Positions 27,032 to 36,229 of a stretch of 64,000 nucleotides of DNA are shown here, piece after piece. A model generated the notes under the pieces. It had not been told where the DNA came from. It saw only the letters and a list, made by a program, of their open reading frames with translations, and did not search any database. This stretch comes from Maribacter ulvicola (lineage in GTDB: Bacteria; Bacteroidota; Bacteroidia; Flavobacteriales; Flavobacteriaceae). The DNA is taken from the NCBI RefSeq assembly GCF_900155985.1, contig NZ_FTMA01000001.1, positions 248,001-312,000 on the forward strand, written 5' to 3'. The position numbers were made by a program, and so were the translations under genes. Each line of letters begins with the position of its first letter. Within the stretch, counting starts at the first letter, position 1.

Positions 27032-27946
27032 CTATTTTGCCTTCTTCCGTTCTACATTCATCGTAGGATTAGAAGCTTTAATTCTTTTCTTACTTTCAGA
27101 ACCTTTACTAGATTTTAAATACTCTTGGTATCCCCTACCTCTAAACTCATATGTTGTTCCACTATCTGGATGATACAATTCTATGGTACTATCATTAATT
27201 ACGTATAACTCAAAGTAATCATCACCCATAAAATCATAGTCTAACGTCAAAGTTTTTAAAGAATTATCACCCGGAATATCATACACTTGATAATCACCTT
27301 CAAAATCCCACTGTAAATTGGCATAGCTTGTATTTGGTGCATCTATAGAAGACCTGAAGAAATTTGGCAAAAACTGCAGGTAATTTTCATTATCAAAGTC
27401 ATTTAACGCTCCAGCTTCACTGGTATAGATCTTCTCCCAAGCATCATATTCTTGTATGAAGTAGTTGATATTGTCATAGAATACGGTATCATAATCAAAA
27501 TTATTAATCTGATATCCTTTCAAATAATATGAAGTATCTGAACCGGCATCATACAACTCTATGGTATTATTGTTTACCGCATACACTTCTAAATACCAAG
27601 ATCCATCCACATCATGATCAATATCTACCGTTCCGCTTAGCGTTCCGTAAGTACCTACATCAATACCATAACCACCACCTGTTTTACCAATGCCAACAAT
27701 ATTGTTATTGGCTAATAATACTCCACGATCAAAAGAAACCGTAAATGCTCTCTGTAAAAAGGGCACTTCACCATTACCACGCGTTGCATTAATATCCACA
27801 TACCATAGATCATAACTCTGTAAAACTTGATCGGTATTGAAAGCCGACTCTTCTATAAAATCATCTTCAATAATTACTTCTGCATAACAAGAAACCATCA
27901 AAGTGGCCAATAAGAAATATCCTGTAAGTAGTTTAATTGTTTTCAT
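27032..27946 (-). CDS. Lipoprotein with two copies of one beta-rich domain
   Basis: A 304-residue lipoprotein (lipobox LMVSC). The mature part consists of two related halves. The end of half one reads YAVNNNTIELYDAGSDTSYY and the end of half two YVINDSTIELYHPDSGTTYE, each preceded by a similar WYLEV / YFELY strand and followed by LKGYQ / RGRGYQ. This points to an internal duplication of a roughly 120-residue domain. The tail is basic (SKGSESKKRIKASN). I do not recognise a named family; it probably lies on the periplasmic side of a membrane or at the cell surface. Confidence 0.75.
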   Translation of the reverse strand: MKTIKLLTGYFLLATLMVSCYAEVIIEDDFIEESAFNTDQVLQSYDLWYVDINATRGNGEVPFLQRAFTVSFDRGVLLANNNIVGIGKTGGGYGIDVGTYGTLSGTVDIDHDVDGSWYLEVYAVNNNTIELYDAGSDTSYYLKGYQINNFDYDTVFYDNINYFIQEYDAWEKIYTSEAGALNDFDNENYLQFLPNFFRSSIDAPNTSYANLQWDFEGDYQVYDIPGDNSLKTLTLDYDFMGDDYFELYVINDSTIELYHPDSGTTYEFRGRGYQEYLKSSKGSESKKRIKASNPTMNVERKKAK

Positions 27947-28056
27947 ATGATTTTATTTAATTGATGATTAACCAATAAACAATCTCTATGCCAAAAATTA
28001 TTAAAGACTGATACTAATCATATTATGAGCATATAAATTATTGGTAAATTTACACC

Positions 28057-29058
28057 ATGAACAAGGATGCGAAATTTGCGGTTTTAGGAGGAGGAAGTTG
28101 GGCTACGGCTATTGTAAAAATGCTAACCAACAATCAAGAAGAAATTGGTTGGTATATGCGCAATACTGATGCTATTGCCCATATTAAAACCCAAAAACAC
28201 AACCCAAACTATCTTACTTCGGTAGAATTTAAACCTGAGCAATTATTCTTGACTGCTGACATTAACGAGGCTGTTAATTATGCCGATGTTTTAATTTTTG
28301 CAATTCCTTCTGCTTTTTTGGTGGGAGAGTTGGAAAAACTAACGGTTTCGTTAGAGAATAAAATTATCTTTTCAGCCATAAAAGGTATCGTACCAGAATC
28401 TGGATTAATAGTGGGCGAGCATTTTCATAATACCTATGAAATACCTTTTGAAAATATTGGTGTTATTACCGGTCCTTGCCATGCAGAAGAAGTAGCCATG
28501 GAGCGCCTTTCATATTTAACCATTGCCTGCGCAGATACAGAAAAGGCAGAATTGATAGCTAACAATTTATCTAGTAATTACATTAAGACTAGCATAAGTA
28601 AAGATATTATTGGCACTGAATATGCCGCCATGCTTAAGAATATTTACGCCATTGCAGCGGGTATTGCCCACGGATTGGGTTATGGTGACAATTTTCAGAG
28701 TGTATTAATGAGTAATGCCATTCGTGAAATGAAAAGGTATACTAAGCGTATTCACAAATTAGACCGTAACATTAACAAGTCTGCTTATTTAGGTGATTTA
28801 TTGGTTACCGGTTATTCTATTTTTAGCCGCAATAGAATGTTTGGTAATATGATCGGAAAAGGGTACACCGTTAAAAGTGCACAAATGGAAATGAGCATGA
28901 TTGCCGAAGGATATTACGCTGCTAAAAGCGCTTATAACATAAAAGAGAACTTTACAAAAAAGGTCAAAACTCCAATTATTGACGCTGTTTATAAAGTTCT
29001 ATATGAGAATAAAAATCCTAAAAAGGTATTTCTTGATTTGACTGATAAGCTAGATTAA
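28057..29058 (+). CDS. gpsA: NAD(P)+-dependent glycerol-3-phosphate dehydrogenase
   Basis: GpsA reduces dihydroxyacetone phosphate to sn-glycerol-3-phosphate for phospholipid synthesis. The 333 residues have the N-terminal Rossmann motif VLGGGSWATAIVKML, the substrate region ITGPCHAEEVAMER and the catalytic Lys in GTEYAAMLKNIYAIAAGIAH. The C-terminal FGNMIGKGYTVKSAQMEMSM is also characteristic. A short leader with TAAATTTA close to the start suggests a nearby promoter. The coding end overlaps the opposing glpD by 4 nt. Confidence 0.95.
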   Translation: MNKDAKFAVLGGGSWATAIVKMLTNNQEEIGWYMRNTDAIAHIKTQKHNPNYLTSVEFKPEQLFLTADINEAVNYADVLIFAIPSAFLVGELEKLTVSLENKIIFSAIKGIVPESGLIVGEHFHNTYEIPFENIGVITGPCHAEEVAMERLSYLTIACADTEKAELIANNLSSNYIKTSISKDIIGTEYAAMLKNIYAIAAGIAHGLGYGDNFQSVLMSNAIREMKRYTKRIHKLDRNINKSAYLGDLLVTGYSIFSRNRMFGNMIGKGYTVKSAQMEMSMIAEGYYAAKSAYNIKENFTKKVKTPIIDAVYKVLYENKNPKKVFLDLTDKLD

Positions 29059-30722
29059 CGTCTCTCTAATGAAAAATCTGAATGCTCTTTCAATTCCGCA
29101 TTTAAGATTGTTCTCCATTCTTCAACTACGGCATCTGTAACCTTAAACCTCATTTGAAATTCTTTCATCAAAGGCTCCATTAAAGTTCTAATACTATCAA
29201 TATTAAAATATAGCCTACCAGTTCTTCTAATGAAGAAATCCATAGGGGTCTGTACCATTTCAAAATCAATGCCGAAAGCTAATTCTGCCTTGGCCATACG
29301 TACATATTTATCCGCTTCTACAATACCTTTATAATTTTCAAGAATAGTCTCTGTTTGCTTACCATAGTTGGTTACTAAAAACCAAGCATCATGTTTTGTA
29401 AAACCATCTTCCTTGATTTTACCATATACCTCATCTATGTATTTTTTTACATGCTTAAATTTCTTGAAATTCACATTTCCACATAAAAATATTTTCTCTG
29501 TGTAACATTCTTTTAATTCAGTATCATGTTCTTCTTCCATTTTCTTGGCAATACGATCCACCACTCTTTCTGCCATTTTTCTATAGCCAGTTAGCTTACC
29601 GCCCGCAATACTGATCAAGCCGGTATCCGAAACAAAAATTTCATCTTTTCTAGATAGTTCTGAAGCAGATTTACCTTCTTCATGAATTAACGGACGCAGA
29701 CCAGCCCACGAAGAAACAATATCTTCTAATTCAAGATTAATATCAGGAAACATATTATTAACCGCAGAAATTAAATAAATAGCATCTGCTAAATCTGTTC
29801 TTACATTGTCTTTGTTATCATTAAAGTTGGTATCTGTTGTACCTACATAAGTTATTTTACCTCTTGGAATGGCAAACATCATTCTGCCATCTGGTATATC
29901 AAAATAACACGATTGCTTCACAGGTAATTTCTCATACGGAAAAACTAGGTGTACCCCTTTGGTCAAATGAAGCTGTTTTCCTTTTTTAGAATTATTAAGG
30001 CTTCTCAACTCATCTACCCACGGACCAGCTGCACTGATCACATATTTAGACTTAATGGCAAATTCTTTACCGGTAACCGTATCTACCGCTTTAACACCGG
30101 CAATCTTTTCATTATCGTAAATAAACGCATTCACCTTGGCATAGTTCAATGCCCTAGCACCGAACAAAAGGCTAGTCTTTATATTTTCAATGGTTAAACG
30201 AGCATCATCCGTTCTATATTCCGCATAATACCCTGCTCCGTTCAAAATCTTTTTTGGTAGTAAAGGCTCCAATTTCATGGCTTCCTTTTTTTCTAGCATT
30301 TTTCGCTTATCATCTCCTGAAACCTGAGCTAGAATATCATATACTTTAAGACCAATAGATGTTAACCACTTACCGTAAGACCCATTTTCTATTAATGGTA
30401 ACAACATCTTTTCTGGCAATACTAAATGAGGTGCCAATTTATGTACGATTGCACGCTCGGACCCTACTTCTTTCACCAACCAAAAATCGAACTGTTTTAA
30501 GTAACGGAGTCCGCCATGTATCAGTTTGGTTGATTTACTACTGGTCCCAGAAGCAAAATCTCCTTTTTCCAATACGGCTACTTTTAACCCACGTGATGCT
30601 GCATCTAAAGCAATACCGCCTCCGGTAATTCCTCCTCCTATAACCACTAAATCAAAATCTTCAGATTCTAAATGATCTATCGTTTTTTGACGTTCTAAAT
30701 TGGTGAATTTTATATTTTTCAT
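29055..30722 (-). CDS. glpD: FAD-dependent glycerol-3-phosphate dehydrogenase
   Basis: GlpD oxidises glycerol-3-phosphate to dihydroxyacetone phosphate at the membrane and feeds electrons to quinone. The 555 residues show the FAD-binding VVIGGGITGGGIALDAASRG and ASGTSSKSTKLIHGGLRYL near the N-terminus, SAAGPWVDELRS in the middle and SIAGGKLTGYRKMAERVVD later, with the C-terminal DAO_C-type domain. It is downstream of glpK on the same strand (138-nt gap). That gap contains an exact TAnnTTTG box (TATCTTTG, minus strand, 30799-30792), so glpD may have its own promoter. Confidence 0.95.
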   Translation of the reverse strand: MKNIKFTNLERQKTIDHLESEDFDLVVIGGGITGGGIALDAASRGLKVAVLEKGDFASGTSSKSTKLIHGGLRYLKQFDFWLVKEVGSERAIVHKLAPHLVLPEKMLLPLIENGSYGKWLTSIGLKVYDILAQVSGDDKRKMLEKKEAMKLEPLLPKKILNGAGYYAEYRTDDARLTIENIKTSLLFGARALNYAKVNAFIYDNEKIAGVKAVDTVTGKEFAIKSKYVISAAGPWVDELRSLNNSKKGKQLHLTKGVHLVFPYEKLPVKQSCYFDIPDGRMMFAIPRGKITYVGTTDTNFNDNKDNVRTDLADAIYLISAVNNMFPDINLELEDIVSSWAGLRPLIHEEGKSASELSRKDEIFVSDTGLISIAGGKLTGYRKMAERVVDRIAKKMEEEHDTELKECYTEKIFLCGNVNFKKFKHVKKYIDEVYGKIKEDGFTKHDAWFLVTNYGKQTETILENYKGIVEADKYVRMAKAELAFGIDFEMVQTPMDFFIRRTGRLYFNIDSIRTLMEPLMKEFQMRFKVTDAVVEEWRTILNAELKEHSDFSLERR

Positions 30723-30860
30723 GGTAGATATCTATTTGATTTACAAATTAGTGCATAGCATTGATTATCAACAAAACACAACTATATAGGTCAAAGATAG
30801 CGTTAGCCATATGCTCTTCTATGCTCTAAAAAATTAATTAATTGTAAAATTGTCGCTTAT

Positions 30861-32369
<1,509 letters not shown>

Positions 32370-32370
32370 T

Positions 32371-32400
32371 TAAATATAGCGGAATTAAAGCTGATGCCAA
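32371..32400 (-). promoter_or_regulatory. Promoter of glpK
   Basis: On the minus strand this reads TTG (32400-32398), 19 nt, then TATATTTA (32378-32371), seven of eight consensus positions. The transcription start would be roughly 10-15 nt before the ATG at 32351. Confidence 0.6.
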
Positions 32401-32427
32401 AGTGAAGAAGATATAGGAACTTGGGGT

Positions 32428-32739
32428 TTATGTGTTTTTATTAAAATTATATTCTCGTTCTACCAAGCAAATACGAACGGTGTAAGAATTGTACCAGTCG
32501 GTAATACCTTTTTTTTGGGCCAATACATGATCAGCCTGTTGTTTCCAATCATGAATTGCACTTAAGCTTTCCCAATAGCTTACCGTAATTCCTGTTTTTT
32601 CTCGTGCACTTTCAATACCTATAAACCCGGGTTGCTTTTTAGCCAATAGCTCCATAAACTCAGCCATTTTACCATACCCTTTATCACCTGTTGTTCTAGT
32701 AGACGTAAAAATAACAGCGTAATAGGGCTTGTGCATCAA
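32428..32739 (-). CDS. Antibiotic-biosynthesis-monooxygenase-like (ABM) small protein
   Basis: A 103-residue dimeric alpha/beta-barrel-type protein. It has a beta strand YYAVIFTSTRT, the helix FMELLAKKQPGFIGIESAR, and the typical ABM ending YWESLSAIHDWKQQADHVLA. Family members degrade haem, oxidise quinols or have no known activity; none of the diagnostic haem-degrading residues can be assigned here. It directly follows (1 nt) the conserved hypothetical gene, so they share a transcript. Confidence 0.8.
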   Translation of the reverse strand: MMHKPYYAVIFTSTRTTGDKGYGKMAEFMELLAKKQPGFIGIESAREKTGITVSYWESLSAIHDWKQQADHVLAQKKGITDWYNSYTVRICLVEREYNFNKNT

Positions 32740-32740
32740 C

Positions 32741-33097
32741 TTACTGAATAAATTCTTTTTCTATAAAATATGTTACAATCGCTTCTTTCATCAGTACCGT
32801 TTGTTCCCCGGCTTTTAAAGAAGGTAATTCTTCTAACACCTTGTAATGTGGCCAACCATCTTCATCAAAGAAACTAAATTCATAGAATCCGTAAGGTTCC
32901 AAAAGACGACAAATAGCTATATGCATTAAATCTAATTTATCGTCTTTCTTATATTTTCTGTGGTACTGTCCTAATTCTTGAATGCCCACCAAATAAATGA
33001 TTGCATCCAACTCTAATGGATCTCCGTCAGAAAACTTTGTTGAAAGCTTTTCTACCAAATAATCCCATCGTTCTTTTAATTGTATATCTCTAGCCAT
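32741..33097 (-). CDS. Conserved hypothetical cytoplasmic protein
   Basis: Start at 33097 (MARDIQLKERWDYLVEKLST) gives 118 residues; an upstream ATG at 33136 would add 13 residues but lies at the predicted promoter. The protein is acidic and helical, without signal peptide or membrane spans (LDAIIYLVGIQELGQYHRKY, LMHIAICRLLEPYGFYEFSF, DEDGWPHYKVLEELPSLKAG). I recognise it only as a type conserved in Flavobacteriia and cannot name a function. It is the first gene of a two-gene unit with the ABM protein, divergent from cvpA. Confidence 0.75.
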   Translation of the reverse strand: MARDIQLKERWDYLVEKLSTKFSDGDPLELDAIIYLVGIQELGQYHRKYKKDDKLDLMHIAICRLLEPYGFYEFSFFDEDGWPHYKVLEELPSLKAGEQTVLMKEAIVTYFIEKEFIQ

Positions 33098-33130
33098 ATA
33101 TCTTCTTTCAACTGTAGTACAATACAGACC

Positions 33131-33162
33131 TTGCAAAGGTACAAATCAAAGTTCTATATTTG
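33131..33162 (+). promoter_or_regulatory. Promoter of cvpA, overlapping a divergent promoter
   Basis: TTG (33131-33133), 21 nt, then TATATTTG (33155-33162) match the -33/-7 consensus, with the ATG 16 nt downstream. On the opposite strand TACCTTTG (33141-33134) is an exact -7 box for the divergent conserved hypothetical gene. The two promoters therefore overlap. Confidence 0.7.
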
Positions 33163-33178
33163 TTAAAACACTTTACGA

Positions 33179-33703
33179 ATGGGGCTTTTAGATATTTTAC
33201 TTGGACTACCCTTAATATGGGGTCTATGGAAGGGTTATAAAAATGGACTTTTCATGGAAATAGCTTCTATTGTTGCACTTGTTGCCGGTATTTTCGGAGC
33301 CATTCATTTTTCATACATTACAGGTGCATATTTATCTGAGCACTTAAATTGGGATGAACGCAATATGAGCATCATTGCTTTTATAATAACATTCGTACTT
33401 ATTATTATTATCGTTAATTTAGTTGGAAAGCTATTGACTAAGGTTGCCAATTTTGCCATGCTTGGTTCTTTGAACAAAATTGCAGGTGGTATTTTCGGTT
33501 TATTAAAGGTTGCTATTCTACTTGGTGCCGCTTTTGTATTTTTTGACCGAATAGACACTACCTTAAATTTAATTACCGATGAAACCAAAGAGAAATCCAT
33601 TTTATATCAGCCTATTAAAGATATTGGTGCTTTAATTTTTGATACGGTCCTTATAAATAAAGATTCACCCGGTCAGGTATCTGATGATTCTATCAGTATT
33701 TAA
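33179..33703 (+). CDS. CvpA-family membrane protein
   Basis: A 174-residue protein with four membrane spans (about 1-20, 25-50, 65-85, 95-120) and the CvpA signature GLPLIWGLWKGYKNGLFMEI near the start. A glycine-rich third segment follows (LGSLNKIAGGIFGLLKVAIL). E. coli CvpA is needed for colicin V production and envelope integrity; the molecular role is unresolved. The start at 33179 sits 16 nt after the -7 box, consistent with a short leader. Confidence 0.88.
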   Translation: MGLLDILLGLPLIWGLWKGYKNGLFMEIASIVALVAGIFGAIHFSYITGAYLSEHLNWDERNMSIIAFIITFVLIIIIVNLVGKLLTKVANFAMLGSLNKIAGGIFGLLKVAILLGAAFVFFDRIDTTLNLITDETKEKSILYQPIKDIGALIFDTVLINKDSPGQVSDDSISI

Positions 33704-33795
33704 ATACATTGTCTGCTAGTCTTACTTTTTAAACACTTTATCGAATAAGCATTCTTGCCACCTCTCTACATTTAATTTTTCTATAATATTACGTC

Positions 33796-33836
33796 ATCGA
33801 TACCCCAAATCGATATAGAGAATTTTAAAAATTCTC
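33796..33836. promoter_or_regulatory. Palindromes upstream of the first CAP gene
   Basis: Two ATCGAT hexamers (33796-33801 and 33809-33814) are followed by a perfect 9-bp-arm palindrome GAGAATTTT-A-AAAATTCTC (33818-33836) and GTTTTTC. The palindrome may be the cvpA terminator. The hexamers recur upstream of the second CAP gene. Confidence 0.45.
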
Positions 33837-33892
33837 GTTTTTCTTACCTACTTCGCTACGCCGAGAGGCTATTTAATTAAAAGACACTTATT

Positions 33893-34372
33893 ATGAAAAT
33901 GAGATTGCTTTATGCGGTCACTGTCTTTTTATTACTTTTTCTTGGTTCTTGCACAAGCGACTCTATTGACGATACGCCTGTACTTGAAGCTGAAAATGTT
34001 TTAACTATAGAGCAGGACCTTCTAGACCTTATTAATGCGCACAGATTAAGTCTACACACTAATACATTGGACTTTAGTGACGTGGCCTATAAATACGCCA
34101 ACCTTCATACAGACTACATGATTTCAAAAGGTAGCATTAGTCATGATAACTTTAGCTCAAGAGCATCGAACATTAACTCTGAAATTGCAGTGGAAATGGT
34201 TGCCGAAAATGTAGCCAAAGATTATCAAACAGCTTTAGAGGCTTTTGAAGGATGGTACACTAGTCGCAACCACAAAAAAACAATGGAGGGAGATTTTACC
34301 CATACCGGCATCAGTGTTAAGAAAGATGAGTTAGGCAACTACTATTTTACACAACTTTTTTACAAGCAATAA
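33893..34372 (+). CDS. CAP-domain (SCP/PR1-like) lipoprotein, first of two
   Basis: A 159-residue lipoprotein (lipobox FLGSC, Cys20) carrying one CAP domain from about residue 40. Expected CAP residues are present: His in NAHRLSL and Glu in VAENVAKDY, then NHKKTMEGDFTHTGISV and the C-terminal strand YYFTQLFYKQ. Bacterial CAP proteins are extracytoplasmic and may bind lipids or act as proteases; function here is unknown. The paralogue at 34620 has the same architecture, indicating tandem duplication. Confidence 0.88.
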   Translation: MKMRLLYAVTVFLLLFLGSCTSDSIDDTPVLEAENVLTIEQDLLDLINAHRLSLHTNTLDFSDVAYKYANLHTDYMISKGSISHDNFSSRASNINSEIAVEMVAENVAKDYQTALEAFEGWYTSRNHKKTMEGDFTHTGISVKKDELGNYYFTQLFYKQ

Positions 34373-34462
34373 CCCACAAACCCTACTTGGATTTAACTCA
34401 AATAGGTTGACTTGTCCCCTTATGTAGATAAAGTAGGAAAAATCATATTAAATGCATTTTTT

Positions 34463-34493
34463 ATCGATGTAATTATCTGTGTATTTTATCGAT
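34463..34493. promoter_or_regulatory. Second pair of ATCGAT palindromes, upstream of the second CAP gene
   Basis: TTTTATCGATG-like sequence occurs twice (ATCGAT at 34463-34468 and 34488-34493) in the gap before the CAP gene at 34620. It mirrors the pair before the first CAP gene and may be a shared operator. Confidence 0.35.
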
Positions 34494-34619
34494 GAGCATC
34501 CATATTATAAATAGGTGTAGCTGAACGAGTTTTTTATCCTATCCATAGATGTTTTTCTTTTTATCATAGCCACCAGAACTACTTTTGACACTCATTAGAA
34601 ACAAAATAGCACCTCCACT

Positions 34620-35129
34620 ATGAAAGTAATTTTACCTTATTTAATGTTAATAGTTATCTTAATTACATCATGTTCAAAATATGAAAATTTTGCAGGTTAT
34701 GAAGATACTTCTGAAGATGAACTTTCTCCACTTACTTTAGCTTCATCTAAAACGCATAGCACAATAGAAGCAGATCTTTTTGAAATTATAAATGATCACA
34801 GGGCTAGTATAGGTTTAAATAAAATGAAATTTGAAGATACCTCCTATTATTATGCAAATCTTCATACATCTTATATGATATCTCAAGAAAATATCAGTCA
34901 TGATAAATTTACCAACCGTGCAGAAAATATAGTCAAAAGAACTGGCGCCCTTTTTGTAGCTGAAAATGTAGCAAGAAACTATGAAACCATTAATGACGCT
35001 TTCAATGGTTGGATGAATAGTTCAGGACATAAAAAAAATATAGAAGGAGATTTTAATTATTCAGCTATAAGCATTATTGAAAATGCCAATGGTGATTTAT
35101 ACTTTACCCAGATATTTGTAAAATCATAA
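34620..35129 (+). CDS. CAP-domain (SCP/PR1-like) lipoprotein, second of two
   Basis: A 169-residue paralogue of the preceding gene, with lipobox LITSC (Cys18) and a CAP domain from about residue 50: NDHRASIGLNKMKFED, NLHTSYMISQENISHDKF, VAENVARNYETINDAFNGWM, SGHKKNIEGDFNYSAISI and the final YFTQIFVKS. The 247-nt spacer between the copies and its own upstream sites suggest separate expression. It ends at a terminator. Confidence 0.88.
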   Translation: MKVILPYLMLIVILITSCSKYENFAGYEDTSEDELSPLTLASSKTHSTIEADLFEIINDHRASIGLNKMKFEDTSYYYANLHTSYMISQENISHDKFTNRAENIVKRTGALFVAENVARNYETINDAFNGWMNSSGHKKNIEGDFNYSAISIIENANGDLYFTQIFVKS

Positions 35130-35151
35130 AAACATCAAATTATATTACACC

Positions 35152-35179
35152 AAAGCCTTTGTTATCAAGGGCTTTTTTT
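35152..35179 (+). terminator. Intrinsic terminator after the second CAP gene
   Basis: A hairpin AAAGCCTTTG / CAAGGGCTTT (one mismatch) with loop TTAT is followed by a T-run. It lies 22 nt after the stop. Confidence 0.8.
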
Positions 35180-35238
35180 ATGCGTAACTTTTAGGTGAGT
35201 AATAACAGTTTCTTTAACTTTCACTTAAATTTACACAA

Positions 35239-35778
35239 ATGAGTATACAAGCACCTTTTAACCTCAATAATTGGATAGAAGAAAACAGAGCTTTACTTAA
35301 GCCGCCTGTTGGAAATAAGAACTTATACAAAGACGCAGGCGATTACATAGTAATGATCGTTGCTGGACCAAATGCCAGAAAAGATTATCATTACAACGAA
35401 ACCGAAGAGTTGTTTTATCAACTTGAAGGACATATAGAAGTTCATATTCAGGACGAAGGTAAAAAACGAACCATGCAATTAGGTCCTGGAGACATGTATT
35501 TGCACCCTGCCAAAGTACCGCATTCCCCTGTGCGTAAAGAAGGTTCTATTGGTCTAGTTATAGAACGTAAGCGTGACCAAATGAACATAGACGACGGTCT
35601 ATTATGGTTCTGCGATAATTGCAACCACAAATTGTATGAAGCCTATTTTACCCTTCATGATATAGAAAAAGATTTCTTATCTCACTTTAAGCATTTCTAT
35701 AGCTCGGAAAAATTAAGAACTTGTGATAATTGCGGAACTGTTATGCCAGTTGATAAACGTTTTATAGCAAAAGAATAA
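35239..35778 (+). CDS. 3-hydroxyanthranilate 3,4-dioxygenase
   Basis: A cupin dioxygenase that opens 3-hydroxyanthranilate to 2-amino-3-carboxymuconate semialdehyde, the precursor of quinolinate and NAD (EC 1.13.11.6). The 179 residues carry the catalytic iron ligands His51, Glu57 and His95 and substrate residues Arg47, Arg99 and Glu110. They also carry the bacterial rubredoxin-like site Cys125, Cys128, Cys162 and Cys165 (CDNCNH, CDNCGT). These positions agree with the well-studied Cupriavidus enzyme. The DUF1304 gene overlaps its stop by one base (TAATG), so they are coupled; an ALDH follows. Confidence 0.95.
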   Translation: MSIQAPFNLNNWIEENRALLKPPVGNKNLYKDAGDYIVMIVAGPNARKDYHYNETEELFYQLEGHIEVHIQDEGKKRTMQLGPGDMYLHPAKVPHSPVRKEGSIGLVIERKRDQMNIDDGLLWFCDNCNHKLYEAYFTLHDIEKDFLSHFKHFYSSEKLRTCDNCGTVMPVDKRFIAKE

Positions 35779-36149
35779 TGATAGTCGCAGCAAAGATTAT
35801 TACTGCTTTTATAGCCCTCATCCACCTCTATATTCTTTGGCTAGAAATGTTTGCTTGGACAACAACAGGAAGAAAGGTTTTTAGAAAATTTCCAAAAGAT
35901 TTATTTGAACCCACCAAAGCAATGGCGGCCAACCAAGGGCTATATAATGGTTTTTTAGCCGCAGGTTTGATTTGGTCATTTTTCATCACCAACGTACTAT
36001 GGTCTGCAAACGTCGCACTCTTCTTCTTAAGCTGTGTTGCAATTGCCGGTATTTACGGTGCTATTTCCGTTAGTAAAAAGATTTTCATAATTCAAAGTAT
36101 ACCTGCATTAATTGGAATCATTTTTTGGTCTATCCTTAAATTCTCATAA
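35778..36149 (+). CDS. DUF1304 four-span membrane protein
   Basis: A 123-residue small integral membrane protein of the DUF1304 family with four predicted spans (for example IITAFIALIHLYILWLEMFA and LFFLSCVAIAGIYGAI). The motif FAWTTTGRKVFRKFPKD after span one is typical. Function unknown; such proteins often accompany oxidoreductase genes. The start codon shares an A with the preceding dioxygenase stop, giving translational coupling. Confidence 0.88.
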   Translation: MIVAAKIITAFIALIHLYILWLEMFAWTTTGRKVFRKFPKDLFEPTKAMAANQGLYNGFLAAGLIWSFFITNVLWSANVALFFLSCVAIAGIYGAISVSKKIFIIQSIPALIGIIFWSILKFS

Positions 36150-36184
36150 CTAGTATTTGTTCTTTCTAAGGATAAAATTCTTTG

Positions 36185-36192
36185 TATTTTTG
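36185..36192 (+). promoter_or_regulatory. Candidate -7 element of the ALDH gene
   Basis: TATTTTTG is an exact TAnnTTTG match, 38 nt before the ATG at 36230. The nearest upstream TTG is 25 nt away (36157-36159), slightly long. Confidence 0.4.
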
Positions 36193-36229
36193 AAATACAT
36201 CTAACATTAATTACGCAAAAAGTTATAAA

